A stretch of DNA of 64,000 nt from Microbulbifer sp. MI-G (GTDB lineage Bacteria; Pseudomonadota; Gammaproteobacteria; Pseudomonadales; Cellvibrionaceae): contig NZ_CP098023.1 of assembly GCF_030440425.1 (NCBI RefSeq), forward strand, positions 3,408,501-3,472,500, given 5' to 3'. Position numbers and translations under genes: made by a program. The notes under the pieces are model-generated. The model saw nothing but the letters and a program-made list of their open reading frames with translations, was not told the origin of the DNA and did not search any database. Below are positions 18,649 through 27,786 of this stretch, piece by piece (position 1 is the stretch's first letter; each line of letters starts with the position of its first letter).

Positions 18649-20271
18649 GTGTCAACGTTTAAATCACAAGTAAAGCCTTTATCTGAAAGATTTTTAAATA
18701 ACCGTGTCGGTATGCTAAAACTGGTCAAGCAGCTGCGTGATCTTGAAACAAGAGCAATAAAAGCATCAAATAAACGCCGTTCAATCTTTGAAAAACGCGG
18801 ACAGATTCCACCCCATGATCGTATCGCACATTTACTTGATCCCGGTATGCCGTTTCTAAGACTGCATACATTATCAAACTACCTGTTTGAAGATTCCAAT
18901 CCTGAAACAAGTATCCCAGGCGCCAGCGTTATTTGTGGCATCGGTTTCATAAAAGGGGTTCGCTGTATGATATGGGTTGATGATAGTGGTATTCGTGCAG
19001 GTTCTTACACGCCTACTACAGTATCAACTGGACTGAGCATTCAAAGTATTGCTAGAAGACAAAAACTGCCTCTGGTTCATTTAGTCGAAAGTGCAGGTGC
19101 CAACCTGATGGAATTTACTGTAGAAAACTGGGTAGAGGCCGGCGCTCTCTTCAGGAACCTAGCTCAGCTCAGTGCTGCCGGAATTCCGAGCCTGACCGTT
19201 TTACACGGTCCCTCTACTGCGGGAGGTGCCTATATGCCAGGACTTTCAGATTTTGTAGTAGGTGTTAAAGAAAATGGCCTGGCTGCTTTGGGCGGAGTAG
19301 CTCTAGTACATTCCGCAACAGGTGAAGTAGCCGAAGAACGTGAGCTGGGAGGTTCTGAAATGCATGCAAATGTATCCGGCTTGGTTGAATATCTGGCAGA
19401 AAATGATGCCCATGGTCTGAGTATAGCTCGTGACATCATAGGTCGTCTTCAGTGGAATAAGAATTTACACTTACCTCATCGCTTCGCTACGAAAGAACCA
19501 TTATTATCTTCTGAGGAACTCGTTGGTATTGTCTCAATTAATTATAAAGATCCATTCGATATTCGGGAGGTAATTACTCGTATTGTTGATGCATCGGAGT
19601 TTGACGAATTCAAACCACGCTATGGCTGTGCAACAATTTGTTTACATGCAAGTATTATGGGGTTTTCTTGTGGAATTATTGCTAATAATGGCCCAATTGA
19701 TCCTTGTGGCGCTACCAAAGCAGCCCAATTTTTCCAACTCTGTGATCAAACCGAATTACCATTAATTTTTTTACACAACACAACTGGATACCTTGTTGGT
19801 ACTGAATCTGAAAGGGCAGGCATGATTAAACACGGTGCAAAAATGATACAAGCGGTATCCAATATCAGGATTCCAAAAATATCGATGATCATTGGCGCAA
19901 GTTTCGGTGCTGGTAATTACGGTATGTGTGGCGCTGCCTATGAACCAGATTTTTTGTTTGCATGGCCTAACGCAGCAACCAATGTGATGGGTGGTGAGCA
20001 AGCGGCTAAAACCATGACACAGGTCGCTGAATCAATTGCTACCCGTAAGGGAAAAAAAGTTGACAGGTCCGCTTTAGTAAAACAAGAAAAATTTATTACA
20101 GACTATTTTATCAGACAACAAGATGCTTTTTATACTGCTGGTCGGAATTTGGTACATAGTGTTATAGATCCAAGAGATTCACGTAGAGTACTGGGTTTTG
20201 CGCTAGAGACCTGCTCAGAAGCTGTTATACGCAAATGTCAAGCTAACAGTTATGGAGTCGCTAGATTTTAG
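18649..20271 (+). CDS. Acyl-CoA carboxylase carboxyltransferase (beta) subunit, geranyl/methylcrotonyl-CoA type
   Basis: A 540-residue carboxyltransferase with both crotonase-like halves: N-terminal half with GGAYMPGLSDFV and C-terminal half with GASFGAGNYGMCG followed by the closing MGGEQAAK block. It transfers carboxyl from carboxybiotin to a branched enoyl-CoA; length and motifs match AtuC (geranyl-CoA) and LiuB (3-methylcrotonyl-CoA) subunits. The choice between these acceptors, or a steroid side-chain CoA, depends on a few pocket residues that I cannot score. The start is GTG at 18649 with GGAAG about 7 bases upstream. The biotin carboxylase subunit gene follows after 63 bases, so the pair forms one enzyme. 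Confidence 0.88.
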   Translation: MSTFKSQVKPLSERFLNNRVGMLKLVKQLRDLETRAIKASNKRRSIFEKRGQIPPHDRIAHLLDPGMPFLRLHTLSNYLFEDSNPETSIPGASVICGIGFIKGVRCMIWVDDSGIRAGSYTPTTVSTGLSIQSIARRQKLPLVHLVESAGANLMEFTVENWVEAGALFRNLAQLSAAGIPSLTVLHGPSTAGGAYMPGLSDFVVGVKENGLAALGGVALVHSATGEVAEERELGGSEMHANVSGLVEYLAENDAHGLSIARDIIGRLQWNKNLHLPHRFATKEPLLSSEELVGIVSINYKDPFDIREVITRIVDASEFDEFKPRYGCATICLHASIMGFSCGIIANNGPIDPCGATKAAQFFQLCDQTELPLIFLHNTTGYLVGTESERAGMIKHGAKMIQAVSNIRIPKISMIIGASFGAGNYGMCGAAYEPDFLFAWPNAATNVMGGEQAAKTMTQVAESIATRKGKKVDRSALVKQEKFITDYFIRQQDAFYTAGRNLVHSVIDPRDSRRVLGFALETCSEAVIRKCQANSYGVARF

Positions 20272-20334
20272 TTAACCAGGTTCTTTCCCATTCTAGCTCC
20301 TACACCTGACAATGAAATCAACTATTACAACATC

Positions 20335-22338
20335 ATGAGAAAAATCTCGAAGCTCCTAATTGCCAACCGCGGTGAAATCGCTTTACGCATTATGCGAACA
20401 GCAAAAGAAATGGGGATACAAACGGTTGCAGTATATTCTGATGCAGATGTTAAGGCACCACATGTCAGGTTTGCAGATGATGTTGTTTACATAGGATTAT
20501 CAGCAGCTGACAGTTCTTACCTTAATCCGGAGAAAATAATTGAAGCTGCAAAAATCTCTGGATCAGACTCAATTCATCCCGGCTATGGATTTTTATCTGA
20601 AAATGCAGAATTCGCCCGGCTTGTACAGGAAGAAGATCTTATCTTTGTGGGTCCAGATCATCACGCCATTAATATCATGGGCGACAAGGCCATTTCAAAA
20701 CGTGCGATGATCGATGCTGGCATTCCTTGTTTACCTGGCTATCAAGGTTCAGACCAATCCGATGAAATTCTGATAGCAGAGGCAAAAAAAATTGGTTTTC
20801 CACTGATGGTTAAAGCTGCCGCGGGTGGTGGAGGGATTGGCATGCGCCGGATTGATTGCTTATCTGAATTATCCAATAGTATTCATATGGCTCGACTGGA
20901 AGCCAAGAAAACATTCGGCTTTGATACGCTGATTCTCGAGCGTGCAATAAACAGGCCTCGTCATGTCGAAATTCAGATTCTTGCTGATTCCTTTGGCCAT
21001 ATTGTGCATTTTGCAGAACGAGACTGCTCAGTTCAAAGGCGACATCAAAAGGTTATTGAAGAAGCACCATGTCCAGTGATGATCCCTGAATTGCGTGCAA
21101 AGATGGGCAATTCGGCTATTGGTGTTGCAAAAGCAGTCAATTATATTGGTGCTGGTACTGTCGAATTTTTACTCGATAAAGAAGGCACATTTTATTTTCT
21201 GGAAATGAACACACGCTTACAGGTAGAGCACCCCGTAACCGAGATGATAACAGGGCACGATTTGGTCGCACTTCAATTAAAAATTGCTCAAGGAGAATCA
21301 CTTGATTTAAAACAATCTGATATAAAGCTACAAGGCCATGCTATTGAAGTACGTTTATATGCTGAAGATCCAGATGATGACTTCTTACCATGCGCAGGAC
21401 CTGTCACTAAGTGGATAGAGCCCAGTTTTTCGGGTATCAGGGTAGACTCAGGTATTGAATCCGGTTCAGTGGTGACCCCTTTTTATGATCCGATGTTGGC
21501 AAAAATAATTGCCCATGGTTCATGCCGTGAGGAGGCTCGCAGAAAATTGATCAAGGCTCTGGATAATACAGCTCTGTTTGGCATAAAAACAAATCGTGAT
21601 TTTCTGATTGCGGCGTTAAAAAACGAGCAGTTTATCAATAGAAAATCAACAACTGGTTTTATCGCTGAAAATTTTGCAAAAACTCCTATACAAAATAAAA
21701 ATATAGATGAAAATATCTATACGAACTGTGCTATTGCTGCCGTAATACAACACATTTCAGCGATGAGGCATTACCAATCAGTCGCATCGAATATGAGTTC
21801 TGAACTTCTTGACTGGTCGAGTGTTGCTGTTTTACAAAGCTTGCGCTGTTATGAAATTAATGGGCGTCAATTAATTATTTCAATATCTTCTCCAGATAAA
21901 GCTGGGGGTTCCTATAGAGTATCACTCCTAGAACATGAAATAAATATCACGGTGTTAGAAATAACAACTGATCGTGCAAAACTTATTGTCAATGGGCGCA
22001 CCGTATCTGCCATTTTTTGTATCGAGGACGAAAAGTTAATACATATAGCTATATCTGGAGCCACTATATTTAAACTTACTAATATCATTGCAGGGGTAGA
22101 AAATATCAATATTGATGCCACCGCTAGCATAATTAGAGCGCCTATGCATGGAGTAATTATTGGTATTGAAGTGACTGAGGGTGATGAAGTTAAGAAAGGT
22201 CAGCGGCTTGTTGTACTAGAGGCGATGAAGATGCAACATTCTATTCTAGCCCCGATAGATGGCTCTGTACAAACACTGAATGTAAAAGCAGACGAACAAA
22301 TTGCAACAGACGACATCCTTCTTGAAATTGAAAACTGA
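20335..22338 (+). CDS. Acyl-CoA carboxylase alpha subunit (biotin carboxylase + BCCP)
   Basis: A 667-residue biotin-containing subunit. The N-terminal biotin carboxylase domain begins LLIANRGEIALRI, includes HPGYGFLSENAEFA, the ATP-grasp glycine loop KAAAGGGGIGM, and FLEMNTRLQVEHPVTE. The C-terminal biotinyl domain carries EAMKM with the biotin acceptor Lys at about residue 632. It carboxylates its own biotin using ATP and bicarbonate and hands the group to the beta subunit encoded just upstream. Domain order matches AtuF/LiuD. ATG 20335 has no strong ribosome-binding site, so coupling to the beta-subunit gene is likely. Functional annotation beyond branched acyl-CoA carboxylase would be inference. 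Confidence 0.9.
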   Translation: MRKISKLLIANRGEIALRIMRTAKEMGIQTVAVYSDADVKAPHVRFADDVVYIGLSAADSSYLNPEKIIEAAKISGSDSIHPGYGFLSENAEFARLVQEEDLIFVGPDHHAINIMGDKAISKRAMIDAGIPCLPGYQGSDQSDEILIAEAKKIGFPLMVKAAAGGGGIGMRRIDCLSELSNSIHMARLEAKKTFGFDTLILERAINRPRHVEIQILADSFGHIVHFAERDCSVQRRHQKVIEEAPCPVMIPELRAKMGNSAIGVAKAVNYIGAGTVEFLLDKEGTFYFLEMNTRLQVEHPVTEMITGHDLVALQLKIAQGESLDLKQSDIKLQGHAIEVRLYAEDPDDDFLPCAGPVTKWIEPSFSGIRVDSGIESGSVVTPFYDPMLAKIIAHGSCREEARRKLIKALDNTALFGIKTNRDFLIAALKNEQFINRKSTTGFIAENFAKTPIQNKNIDENIYTNCAIAAVIQHISAMRHYQSVASNMSSELLDWSSVAVLQSLRCYEINGRQLIISISSPDKAGGSYRVSLLEHEINITVLEITTDRAKLIVNGRTVSAIFCIEDEKLIHIAISGATIFKLTNIIAGVENINIDATASIIRAPMHGVIIGIEVTEGDEVKKGQRLVVLEAMKMQHSILAPIDGSVQTLNVKADEQIATDDILLEIEN

Positions 22339-22356
22339 TATCCAATATCAAAATCT

Positions 22357-23547
22357 ATGGAAGACGAAATAACAATGAAAAATCAATTTACGCTTACCAA
22401 TGAACAACAGAATATACTTGATCATGCGGACAAATACGCCAGAGAACAATTATATCCTTTGGCGCAAAGGATGGATGATGAAGAGTGGTGGCCAAGCGAT
22501 ATTATGCAAGTACTAGGGAAACTGGGCTTTTTGGGTATCACTGTCAGCCCAAAATATGGCGGTGTGGGCCTTGATATGCTTTCGGCAGGGCTGATTTGCC
22601 AGGCCTTTTCTCGCTGGAATCATGCGCTGGCATTGGCGTGGGTTGCTCATGACAATCTATGTGCCAATAATATAGATAAAAATGGATCTGATCATCTCCG
22701 TGAAAAATATCTACCGAGACTCTGTTCCGGCGAAATTATTGGTTGCCTTGGCTTAACAGAGCCCGGTGCGGGTTCTGATGCACTTGGCTCAATGAATACA
22801 AGGGCAATAAGAGAGAATGATCACTATATATTAAACGGTAGCAAGATTTATATCACCAACGGACCCATTGCTGATATATGTCTGGTGTACACCAAAACAG
22901 TCCCTGGTAAAGGTTCAAAGGGTATTACCGCCTTTATCGTGGAAAGTGATATGCCGGGATTTAAAGTCGCGCAAAAGATGAACAAAATGGGATTTCGAGG
23001 AAGTCAAACTGCGGAATTATTTTTCGAGAACCTTCGTGTTCCACTGGAGAATATTGTTGGTGATGAACATCAAGGTCATCAAGTAGTTATGAGTGGACTG
23101 GATTTTGAGAGATCCATGGTTGCTCCGATTAGTGTAGGCACTGCAGAACGTGCATTATCATTAAGTCTCGAATTTGCCAAAACCCGTAAGCAGTTTGGTA
23201 AACCCATTGCACAATTTCAAATGGTTCAGTCACGATTAGCTGATATGTATGTCTGGGTAGAAACTATGAAAACATTCTGCTGGAGTATTTTGGCAGAAAT
23301 CAATGAAGTAGATGAAACTCAGGCAGGCAAAGGCGACATTCATGCACGAACTGCCGCTTCGATTATGTATTGTGCCAATATGTGCAATCGGGTGCTTGAC
23401 AATAGTGTACAAATATTTGGTGGCAACGGCTATATTTGGGAGTCAGAAATCAACCGTTTATTTCGCACAACAAAATTGTTAGAGATTGGTGCAGGTTCGA
23501 CAGAAATAAGAAAAATTATTATTGCCAGTGAACTTTTCAAGAGCTAA
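22357..23547 (+). CDS. Branched-chain acyl-CoA dehydrogenase (isovaleryl/citronellyl-CoA type)
   Basis: A 396-residue acyl-CoA dehydrogenase with GCLGLTEPGAGSD near residue 125 and a C-terminal LLEIGAGSTEIRK. The EIGAG form lacks the base Glu found at this place in medium-chain enzymes; instead SGLDFERSM matches the isovaleryl-CoA dehydrogenase helix that carries the catalytic Glu. This is the class to which IVD/LiuA and AtuD belong: FAD-dependent desaturation of beta-methyl branched acyl-CoAs, the step before biotin-dependent carboxylation. It lies 18 bases after the carboxylase gene. Two in-frame ATGs (22357, 22375) are possible; the second starts directly at the family N-terminus. Confidence 0.9.
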   Translation: MEDEITMKNQFTLTNEQQNILDHADKYAREQLYPLAQRMDDEEWWPSDIMQVLGKLGFLGITVSPKYGGVGLDMLSAGLICQAFSRWNHALALAWVAHDNLCANNIDKNGSDHLREKYLPRLCSGEIIGCLGLTEPGAGSDALGSMNTRAIRENDHYILNGSKIYITNGPIADICLVYTKTVPGKGSKGITAFIVESDMPGFKVAQKMNKMGFRGSQTAELFFENLRVPLENIVGDEHQGHQVVMSGLDFERSMVAPISVGTAERALSLSLEFAKTRKQFGKPIAQFQMVQSRLADMYVWVETMKTFCWSILAEINEVDETQAGKGDIHARTAASIMYCANMCNRVLDNSVQIFGGNGYIWESEINRLFRTTKLLEIGAGSTEIRKIIIASELFKS

Positions 23548-23570
23548 TTTACTCAGCATAGGTTTGAGTT

Positions 23571-24431
23571 ATGACAGAGCGGCAACTTGCATTTGGTATG
23601 AGCGATGCCCAACTTGCATCCGCTCCCACTGTCTATTCTCCGGATCTTTTTAAAGGCAAACAGATTCTAATTTCTGGAGGTGGAAGTGGTATCGGTAAAG
23701 CCAGTGCCTGGTTATATGCTCGACTCGGCGCTAAAGTCATTCTCTGTGGTCGCAATATGGATAAACTTCAAACTGCTGCCCAAGTGATGTCTAAAGCACA
23801 GCTCGATGTTGAGATCCGACGAATAGATATTCGCAATGCCACTTTTGTAGATCAGCTATTCGAGGATATTTGGCAGACGTTAGGGGGCATCGATATTCTG
23901 TTCAATAATGCTGGTGGTCAATTCCCAAAACCCGCTATTGATATTAGCCCCAACGGCTGGAAAGCCGTTATTGACAATAACCTCAATGGCACCTGGTTTA
24001 TGATGCAGGCCGCAGCAAAAAAATGGCGAAGCCACGGTCGACCCGGTAATATTATTAATATGACTACTGTTATTGATCGAGGCATGTTCGATATCGTCCA
24101 TACCTGCGCAGCCCGCGCTGGTATTATATATACGACAAAAACTGTAGCCGTAGAGTGGGCACCTTTCAATATTAGAGTTAACTGCATCGCGCCCGGCGTT
24201 ATTTCGTCTGAAGGAATGCATGCTTACGATATTTCCTCAGTAGAATCCTTTACAGGCTCAAATCCCATGAAACGTTTTGGAACAGTATGGGAAGTAGCTG
24301 AATTGGTTGGCTATCTTGGCAGCAATGCTTCAAATTTTATGACAGGAGAAGTCATTACACTTGATGGCGGCGGACGTTATTGGGGTGAACTATGGGCCTG
24401 TCAAAAACCTGAGTTCTTTAAAAATATTTAG
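23571..24431 (+). CDS. SDR-family protein of the AtuB/AtuG or dienoyl-CoA reductase type
   Basis: A 286-residue SDR with an N-terminal leader of ~28 residues, ISGGGSGIG cofactor loop, FNNAGG, and NMTTV. At the active site the classical Tyr-x3-Lys is absent: VHTCAARAG places Arg where dienoyl-CoA reductases have the conserved Lys and has no Tyr at the standard site. The same altered pattern occurs in citronellol-pathway and 2,4-dienoyl-CoA reductase-like SDRs, so this is probably a subgroup feature rather than decay. It follows the acyl-CoA dehydrogenase by 23 bases in the carboxylase operon. It may reduce a conjugated dienoyl-CoA or oxidise an isoprenoid alcohol. Confidence 0.83.
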   Translation: MTERQLAFGMSDAQLASAPTVYSPDLFKGKQILISGGGSGIGKASAWLYARLGAKVILCGRNMDKLQTAAQVMSKAQLDVEIRRIDIRNATFVDQLFEDIWQTLGGIDILFNNAGGQFPKPAIDISPNGWKAVIDNNLNGTWFMMQAAAKKWRSHGRPGNIINMTTVIDRGMFDIVHTCAARAGIIYTTKTVAVEWAPFNIRVNCIAPGVISSEGMHAYDISSVESFTGSNPMKRFGTVWEVAELVGYLGSNASNFMTGEVITLDGGGRYWGELWACQKPEFFKNI

Positions 24432-24475
24432 ATTTTATTTTAGCCAAAAATATATTGATATAAGGAGCGCATTGA

Positions 24476-25417
24476 GTGATTAACATTTTTTTAAATATAA
24501 TCACTTATTTTTTTGGATTTCTGTTTTTTTGGGCTATCGGCACTGCATTATTTATTATATACAGTCAACATTTAAGACATAAAAAGCCTTATGACTCAAT
24601 ACTACCACCAGTAGAGCAAGGTGCTACACCCTTAAGTAGAGGATTCAACTATGAGAATATTTCATTTGTCACATTTGACCGGTTAACAATCCATGCTTGG
24701 TATGTACCGCCTCCAGAAAAGGATCTCCAAAATGCTAAAAGCCCGCCTGTTATCATTGCACTGCACGGCGGTCTGGATGATCGGCGCTATTATCTTCCTT
24801 TACTTCCTGCAATAAATAATGCTGGTTTTGCAATGTTGATGCTCGATGGCCGCAATCATGGCGCAAGTGATTTTGATCCAAGAGGGATGACAACCATCGG
24901 TATACGTGAAGCTCGAGATTTATTAGCAGCACTTGATTTTATCGAAAAAAACAAACAGCATGACAAGGTCGGTATTGTAGGCGTCTCAAGTGGAAGTGCT
25001 GCAGCAATTGCAATTACAAGCTCCGACCGGCGTGTTAGTGCTGTTGTCGCTGAAAGTTCTGGGTACAATGTAAAATTTATTGCTCAAAGACTTTATCGGT
25101 GGATTCCCATATGGATAAGTTATTTTTTTGGCTCGGTACTCATGCTGCTGGTTGGAGCAGGGTTAAAAAATGCGCTTCGTTGTCGTGGACCACAGTTGGA
25201 TTTAGTCAAGAAAATTCCAGATAATGTTCCTGTTTTGTTTGTCCATGGACGCAAGGATAAAATTGCACCATTAAAATATGTTCAACATCTCTATGGAGCA
25301 AAACGCGGTGAGAAAGAACTAGTCATATATGATGATGCACGTCACGCTGTAATTCGTTTCGAGGAATATAAATTTATAGCGTGTGTCAGTCGTTTTTTTA
25401 ATGAACGATTGTCCTAA
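24476..25417 (+). CDS. Membrane-anchored alpha/beta hydrolase
   Basis: A 313-residue protein with one N-terminal hydrophobic helix (about residues 2-28), then an alpha/beta-hydrolase domain. Landmarks are the oxyanion HGG (ALHGGLDD), nucleophile elbow GVSSGS near residue 183, acid residue in HGRKDKIAP, and final His in DDARHAV. It probably hydrolyses an ester or thioester at the inner membrane, such as a sterol or terpenyl ester or a stalled acyl-CoA. The start is GTG at 24476 with a strong AAGGAG 8 bases upstream. It closes the + strand carboxylase operon; the next genes are convergent. Confidence 0.85.
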   Translation: MINIFLNIITYFFGFLFFWAIGTALFIIYSQHLRHKKPYDSILPPVEQGATPLSRGFNYENISFVTFDRLTIHAWYVPPPEKDLQNAKSPPVIIALHGGLDDRRYYLPLLPAINNAGFAMLMLDGRNHGASDFDPRGMTTIGIREARDLLAALDFIEKNKQHDKVGIVGVSSGSAAAIAITSSDRRVSAVVAESSGYNVKFIAQRLYRWIPIWISYFFGSVLMLLVGAGLKNALRCRGPQLDLVKKIPDNVPVLFVHGRKDKIAPLKYVQHLYGAKRGEKELVIYDDARHAVIRFEEYKFIACVSRFFNERLS

Positions 25418-25522
25418 TCAGCATATTCGACTTTCCGACACATAGTCATTCTTATAAAAATTACAACCTAGATTCTGCAGCAAAGTACATAAGAATTATC
25501 GTAACAAATAACACGCTGAATC

Positions 25523-25549
25523 TTTGATACAAAGATTGTTTGTATCAAA
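25523..25549. terminator. Hairpin between convergent operons (TTTGATACAAA / TTTGTATCAAA)
   Basis: A perfect 11-base inverted repeat with a 5-base loop lies between the convergent hydrolase and acyl-CoA dehydrogenase genes. It is well placed to terminate the + strand operon, though no long T-run follows on either strand. Confidence 0.45.
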
Positions 25550-25600
25550 ACAATAATCTAACCTTACAGACTGTTTCAACATCACTATATTCGATCAATG

Positions 25601-25634
25601 AGTGCTTGAGTCACACAGATGTGAATCAAGCACT
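25601..25634. terminator. Long hairpin before the end of the steroid operon
   Basis: Arms of 15 bases (AGTGCTTGAGTCACA and TGTGAATCAAGCACT) pair with one mismatch around a 4-base loop. It lies about 45 bases downstream of the minus-strand steroid operon stop and could block transcripts from both directions. No U-tract follows, so rho-independent termination is not certain. Confidence 0.5.
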
Positions 25635-25679
25635 ATACGCAATGTGGGGAAATTCGGGAAGTACGCTAAATACCTTATC

Positions 25680-26840
25680 TTAATCAGCAGAACCCAGTAC
25701 AATATCAGCTATTCGTTCTTTGTGCCAGGCAGTATCACCGAGACTGACCTGAGCTGCCTTGGCACGCTTAAAATAGAGGTGTACATCGTACTCCCATGTA
25801 AAACCAACTCCGCCATGCATTTGCAGTGCTAAACCACTATTAAAATACGCCGCTTCACAACAGTAGGCTTTTGCAATACTGGCAGCTTCCAGCAATTCTG
25901 CACCCATGTCATTGCCAGCCATAAATTCATTTGCTATACAGGCGGCATAATAAACAGCTGAACGGGCAGATTCCACTCTGTTTAACATATCAGCCGCTTT
26001 ATGTTTCAGTGCTTGAAAGCCACCTATCACACGATCAAATTGCTTGCGCTGAGCTATGTAACTCACTGTCATGTTTAATGATTTTTCCGCAACTCCCATT
26101 TGTTCTGCGGCGAGCGCAATACATGCTAGCGCCAGAATATTATCCAGGGTGGCCAAACTATCTCCAGATTCTTCGCCCATAAAAGAATCTTTGTCCAGAA
26201 TAACATTAGACAATTTTACAGTTGCGAGTTTTCGTGTCTGATCCATCGAGGGGGTCCAACATCGAGTCACCCCTTCGGTGTTAGTTGGCAATACAAATAG
26301 TCCCAAATTACCACTTTTAATTTCACGGGCAGCAACTACCAATGCATCTACTGTATGGCCATCAATCACATAGTGATAATTACCATTGATAATAAAATCG
26401 TTATCTTTTTTTTGATACTGGGCTGTCACAGATTTCGTACCCCAGCCACGACCTTGTCCGGAATAGGCTAGCGTCAAACGTTTTTGTCCCGTTACAATCT
26501 GTTCTAACCAGTGCCGCTTTTGTGCTTTTGTGCCCGTTATCAATAACGCATTCACACCAAAAACAACTGTCGAATAGAAAGGCGCACAAACCAGATTAGC
26601 GCCCATCCGCTCAAGCAATATGCAAAGCTCGATATAACCTAGACCAAGTCCATTGAACTGCTCTGGAATATGTGTCAAGTGCCAACCCATTTTTTGTGTT
26701 ATTTTCTGCCATACATCAACTTCAAACCCAGATTCTCTTTTCATAGCCCTACGCATTGCTTCACTGCCTGCTACAGAGCCCAGGAAGGTATCGGCAACTT
26801 CAGCTATATGCTGCTGCTCTGGATTAAAGGAAAATTCCAT
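25680..26840 (-). CDS. Acyl-CoA dehydrogenase, steroid FadE type
   Basis: A 386-residue acyl-CoA dehydrogenase-fold protein and the last gene of the steroid operon. It keeps the family fold landmarks, such as FNGLGLGYIELCILLERMG and the C-terminal QMHGGVGFTWEYDVHLYFKR segment, which is typical of actinobacterial steroid FadE subunits. The middle-domain Gly/Ser FAD motif is weak, as in subunits that work in heteromers. It likely takes part in oxidising a C/D-ring or side-chain acyl-CoA. It starts 17 bases after the SDR stop. It may pair with another FadE subunit; the exact mycobacterial equivalent cannot be fixed here. Confidence 0.85.
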   Translation of the reverse strand: MEFSFNPEQQHIAEVADTFLGSVAGSEAMRRAMKRESGFEVDVWQKITQKMGWHLTHIPEQFNGLGLGYIELCILLERMGANLVCAPFYSTVVFGVNALLITGTKAQKRHWLEQIVTGQKRLTLAYSGQGRGWGTKSVTAQYQKKDNDFIINGNYHYVIDGHTVDALVVAAREIKSGNLGLFVLPTNTEGVTRCWTPSMDQTRKLATVKLSNVILDKDSFMGEESGDSLATLDNILALACIALAAEQMGVAEKSLNMTVSYIAQRKQFDRVIGGFQALKHKAADMLNRVESARSAVYYAACIANEFMAGNDMGAELLEAASIAKAYCCEAAYFNSGLALQMHGGVGFTWEYDVHLYFKRAKAAQVSLGDTAWHKERIADIVLGSAD

Positions 26841-26857
26841 GGGCTATTTTCGCCAGG

Positions 26858-27748
26858 TTATTCAGCACCGTAAACCGGTTGAGCAGGGTTTTCTTTTGCC
26901 AACAATTTATCCATGACGCTACCGATTTCCGTCGGTTGCCATCGATTGCCCTTATCAATGCCTTTGGTACTACGCCAGCCATCGGCAATGGAAATCTTGC
27001 CCCCTTCAGCCTCAAAAATTTTACCACTGATATGCGCGGATTGTTCTGAACCTAACCAGACCAGAAGCGGCGATACATTAGCTGCTGACCAGTAATCAAA
27101 ACTATTGTTATCTGGCTTCTTCATGCGCTCTGCCATAGTTGGAACTGCCATTGTCATGCTCGTACGTGCCGATGGGGTAATAGCATTCGCAGTCACCTTA
27201 TAACGCGCCAGTTCAGCCGCCTGATTCAGTGTTAATGCCACAATACCCGCTTTTGCTGCTGCATAATTTGATTGACCGACCGAACCCTGCAACCCGGCAC
27301 CGGAACTGGTGTTGATGATACGCCCGGAGACTTTATATCCCGCTTTTGATCGAGTACGCCAATAACGCACCGCATTAGAACTCAAGCAAAAATGCCCTTT
27401 CAGATGTACGGTCATAACCGTATCCCAATCATCTTCTGTCATGGAGACAAACATACGGTCTCTATTGATGCCGGCATTGTTTACTATCACATGAAGATCG
27501 CCATAGGTATCAACTGTATCCTGTATGGCTTCGGTACAGGCCTGATAATTAGTAATATCAAAGTTGTTAATTCTTGCTGTACCTCCACTCGCCTGAATCT
27601 TGTCCACGACTGCCTGAGCGGATAATTCATCAATGTCATTGACTATTACCGTGGCACCTTCGGCACTAAAGGCCAGAGCATGTGCACGCCCCAGGCCTTT
27701 ACCAGCACCTGTGATAATAACAATTCGATTTTTACAGAGATTACTCAT
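26858..27748 (-). CDS. SDR-family hydroxyacyl-CoA dehydrogenase-like protein of HIP catabolism
   Basis: A 296-residue SDR with ITGAGKGLGRAHAL, NNAGINRDRMF, Ser in NTSSGAG, and catalytic YAAAK. The NNAGI-RD-MF wording and the extended C-terminus (after residue ~240) match the multifunctional-enzyme/Hsd4A-like group that oxidises 3-hydroxyacyl-CoAs, and resemble the SDR gene of the mycobacterial KstR2 regulon (Rv3548c). It lies between the thiolase (38 bases) and the acyl-CoA dehydrogenase (17 bases), so a hydroxyacyl-CoA oxidation preceding thiolysis is the natural reading. This is inference from family and neighbours. Confidence 0.86.
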   Translation of the reverse strand: MSNLCKNRIVIITGAGKGLGRAHALAFSAEGATVIVNDIDELSAQAVVDKIQASGGTARINNFDITNYQACTEAIQDTVDTYGDLHVIVNNAGINRDRMFVSMTEDDWDTVMTVHLKGHFCLSSNAVRYWRTRSKAGYKVSGRIINTSSGAGLQGSVGQSNYAAAKAGIVALTLNQAAELARYKVTANAITPSARTSMTMAVPTMAERMKKPDNNSFDYWSAANVSPLLVWLGSEQSAHISGKIFEAEGGKISIADGWRSTKGIDKGNRWQPTEIGSVMDKLLAKENPAQPVYGAE

Positions 27749-27786
27749 GTTTTTTTAGCCAACCTTTTTTCGGTTTGGTTTTCCCA

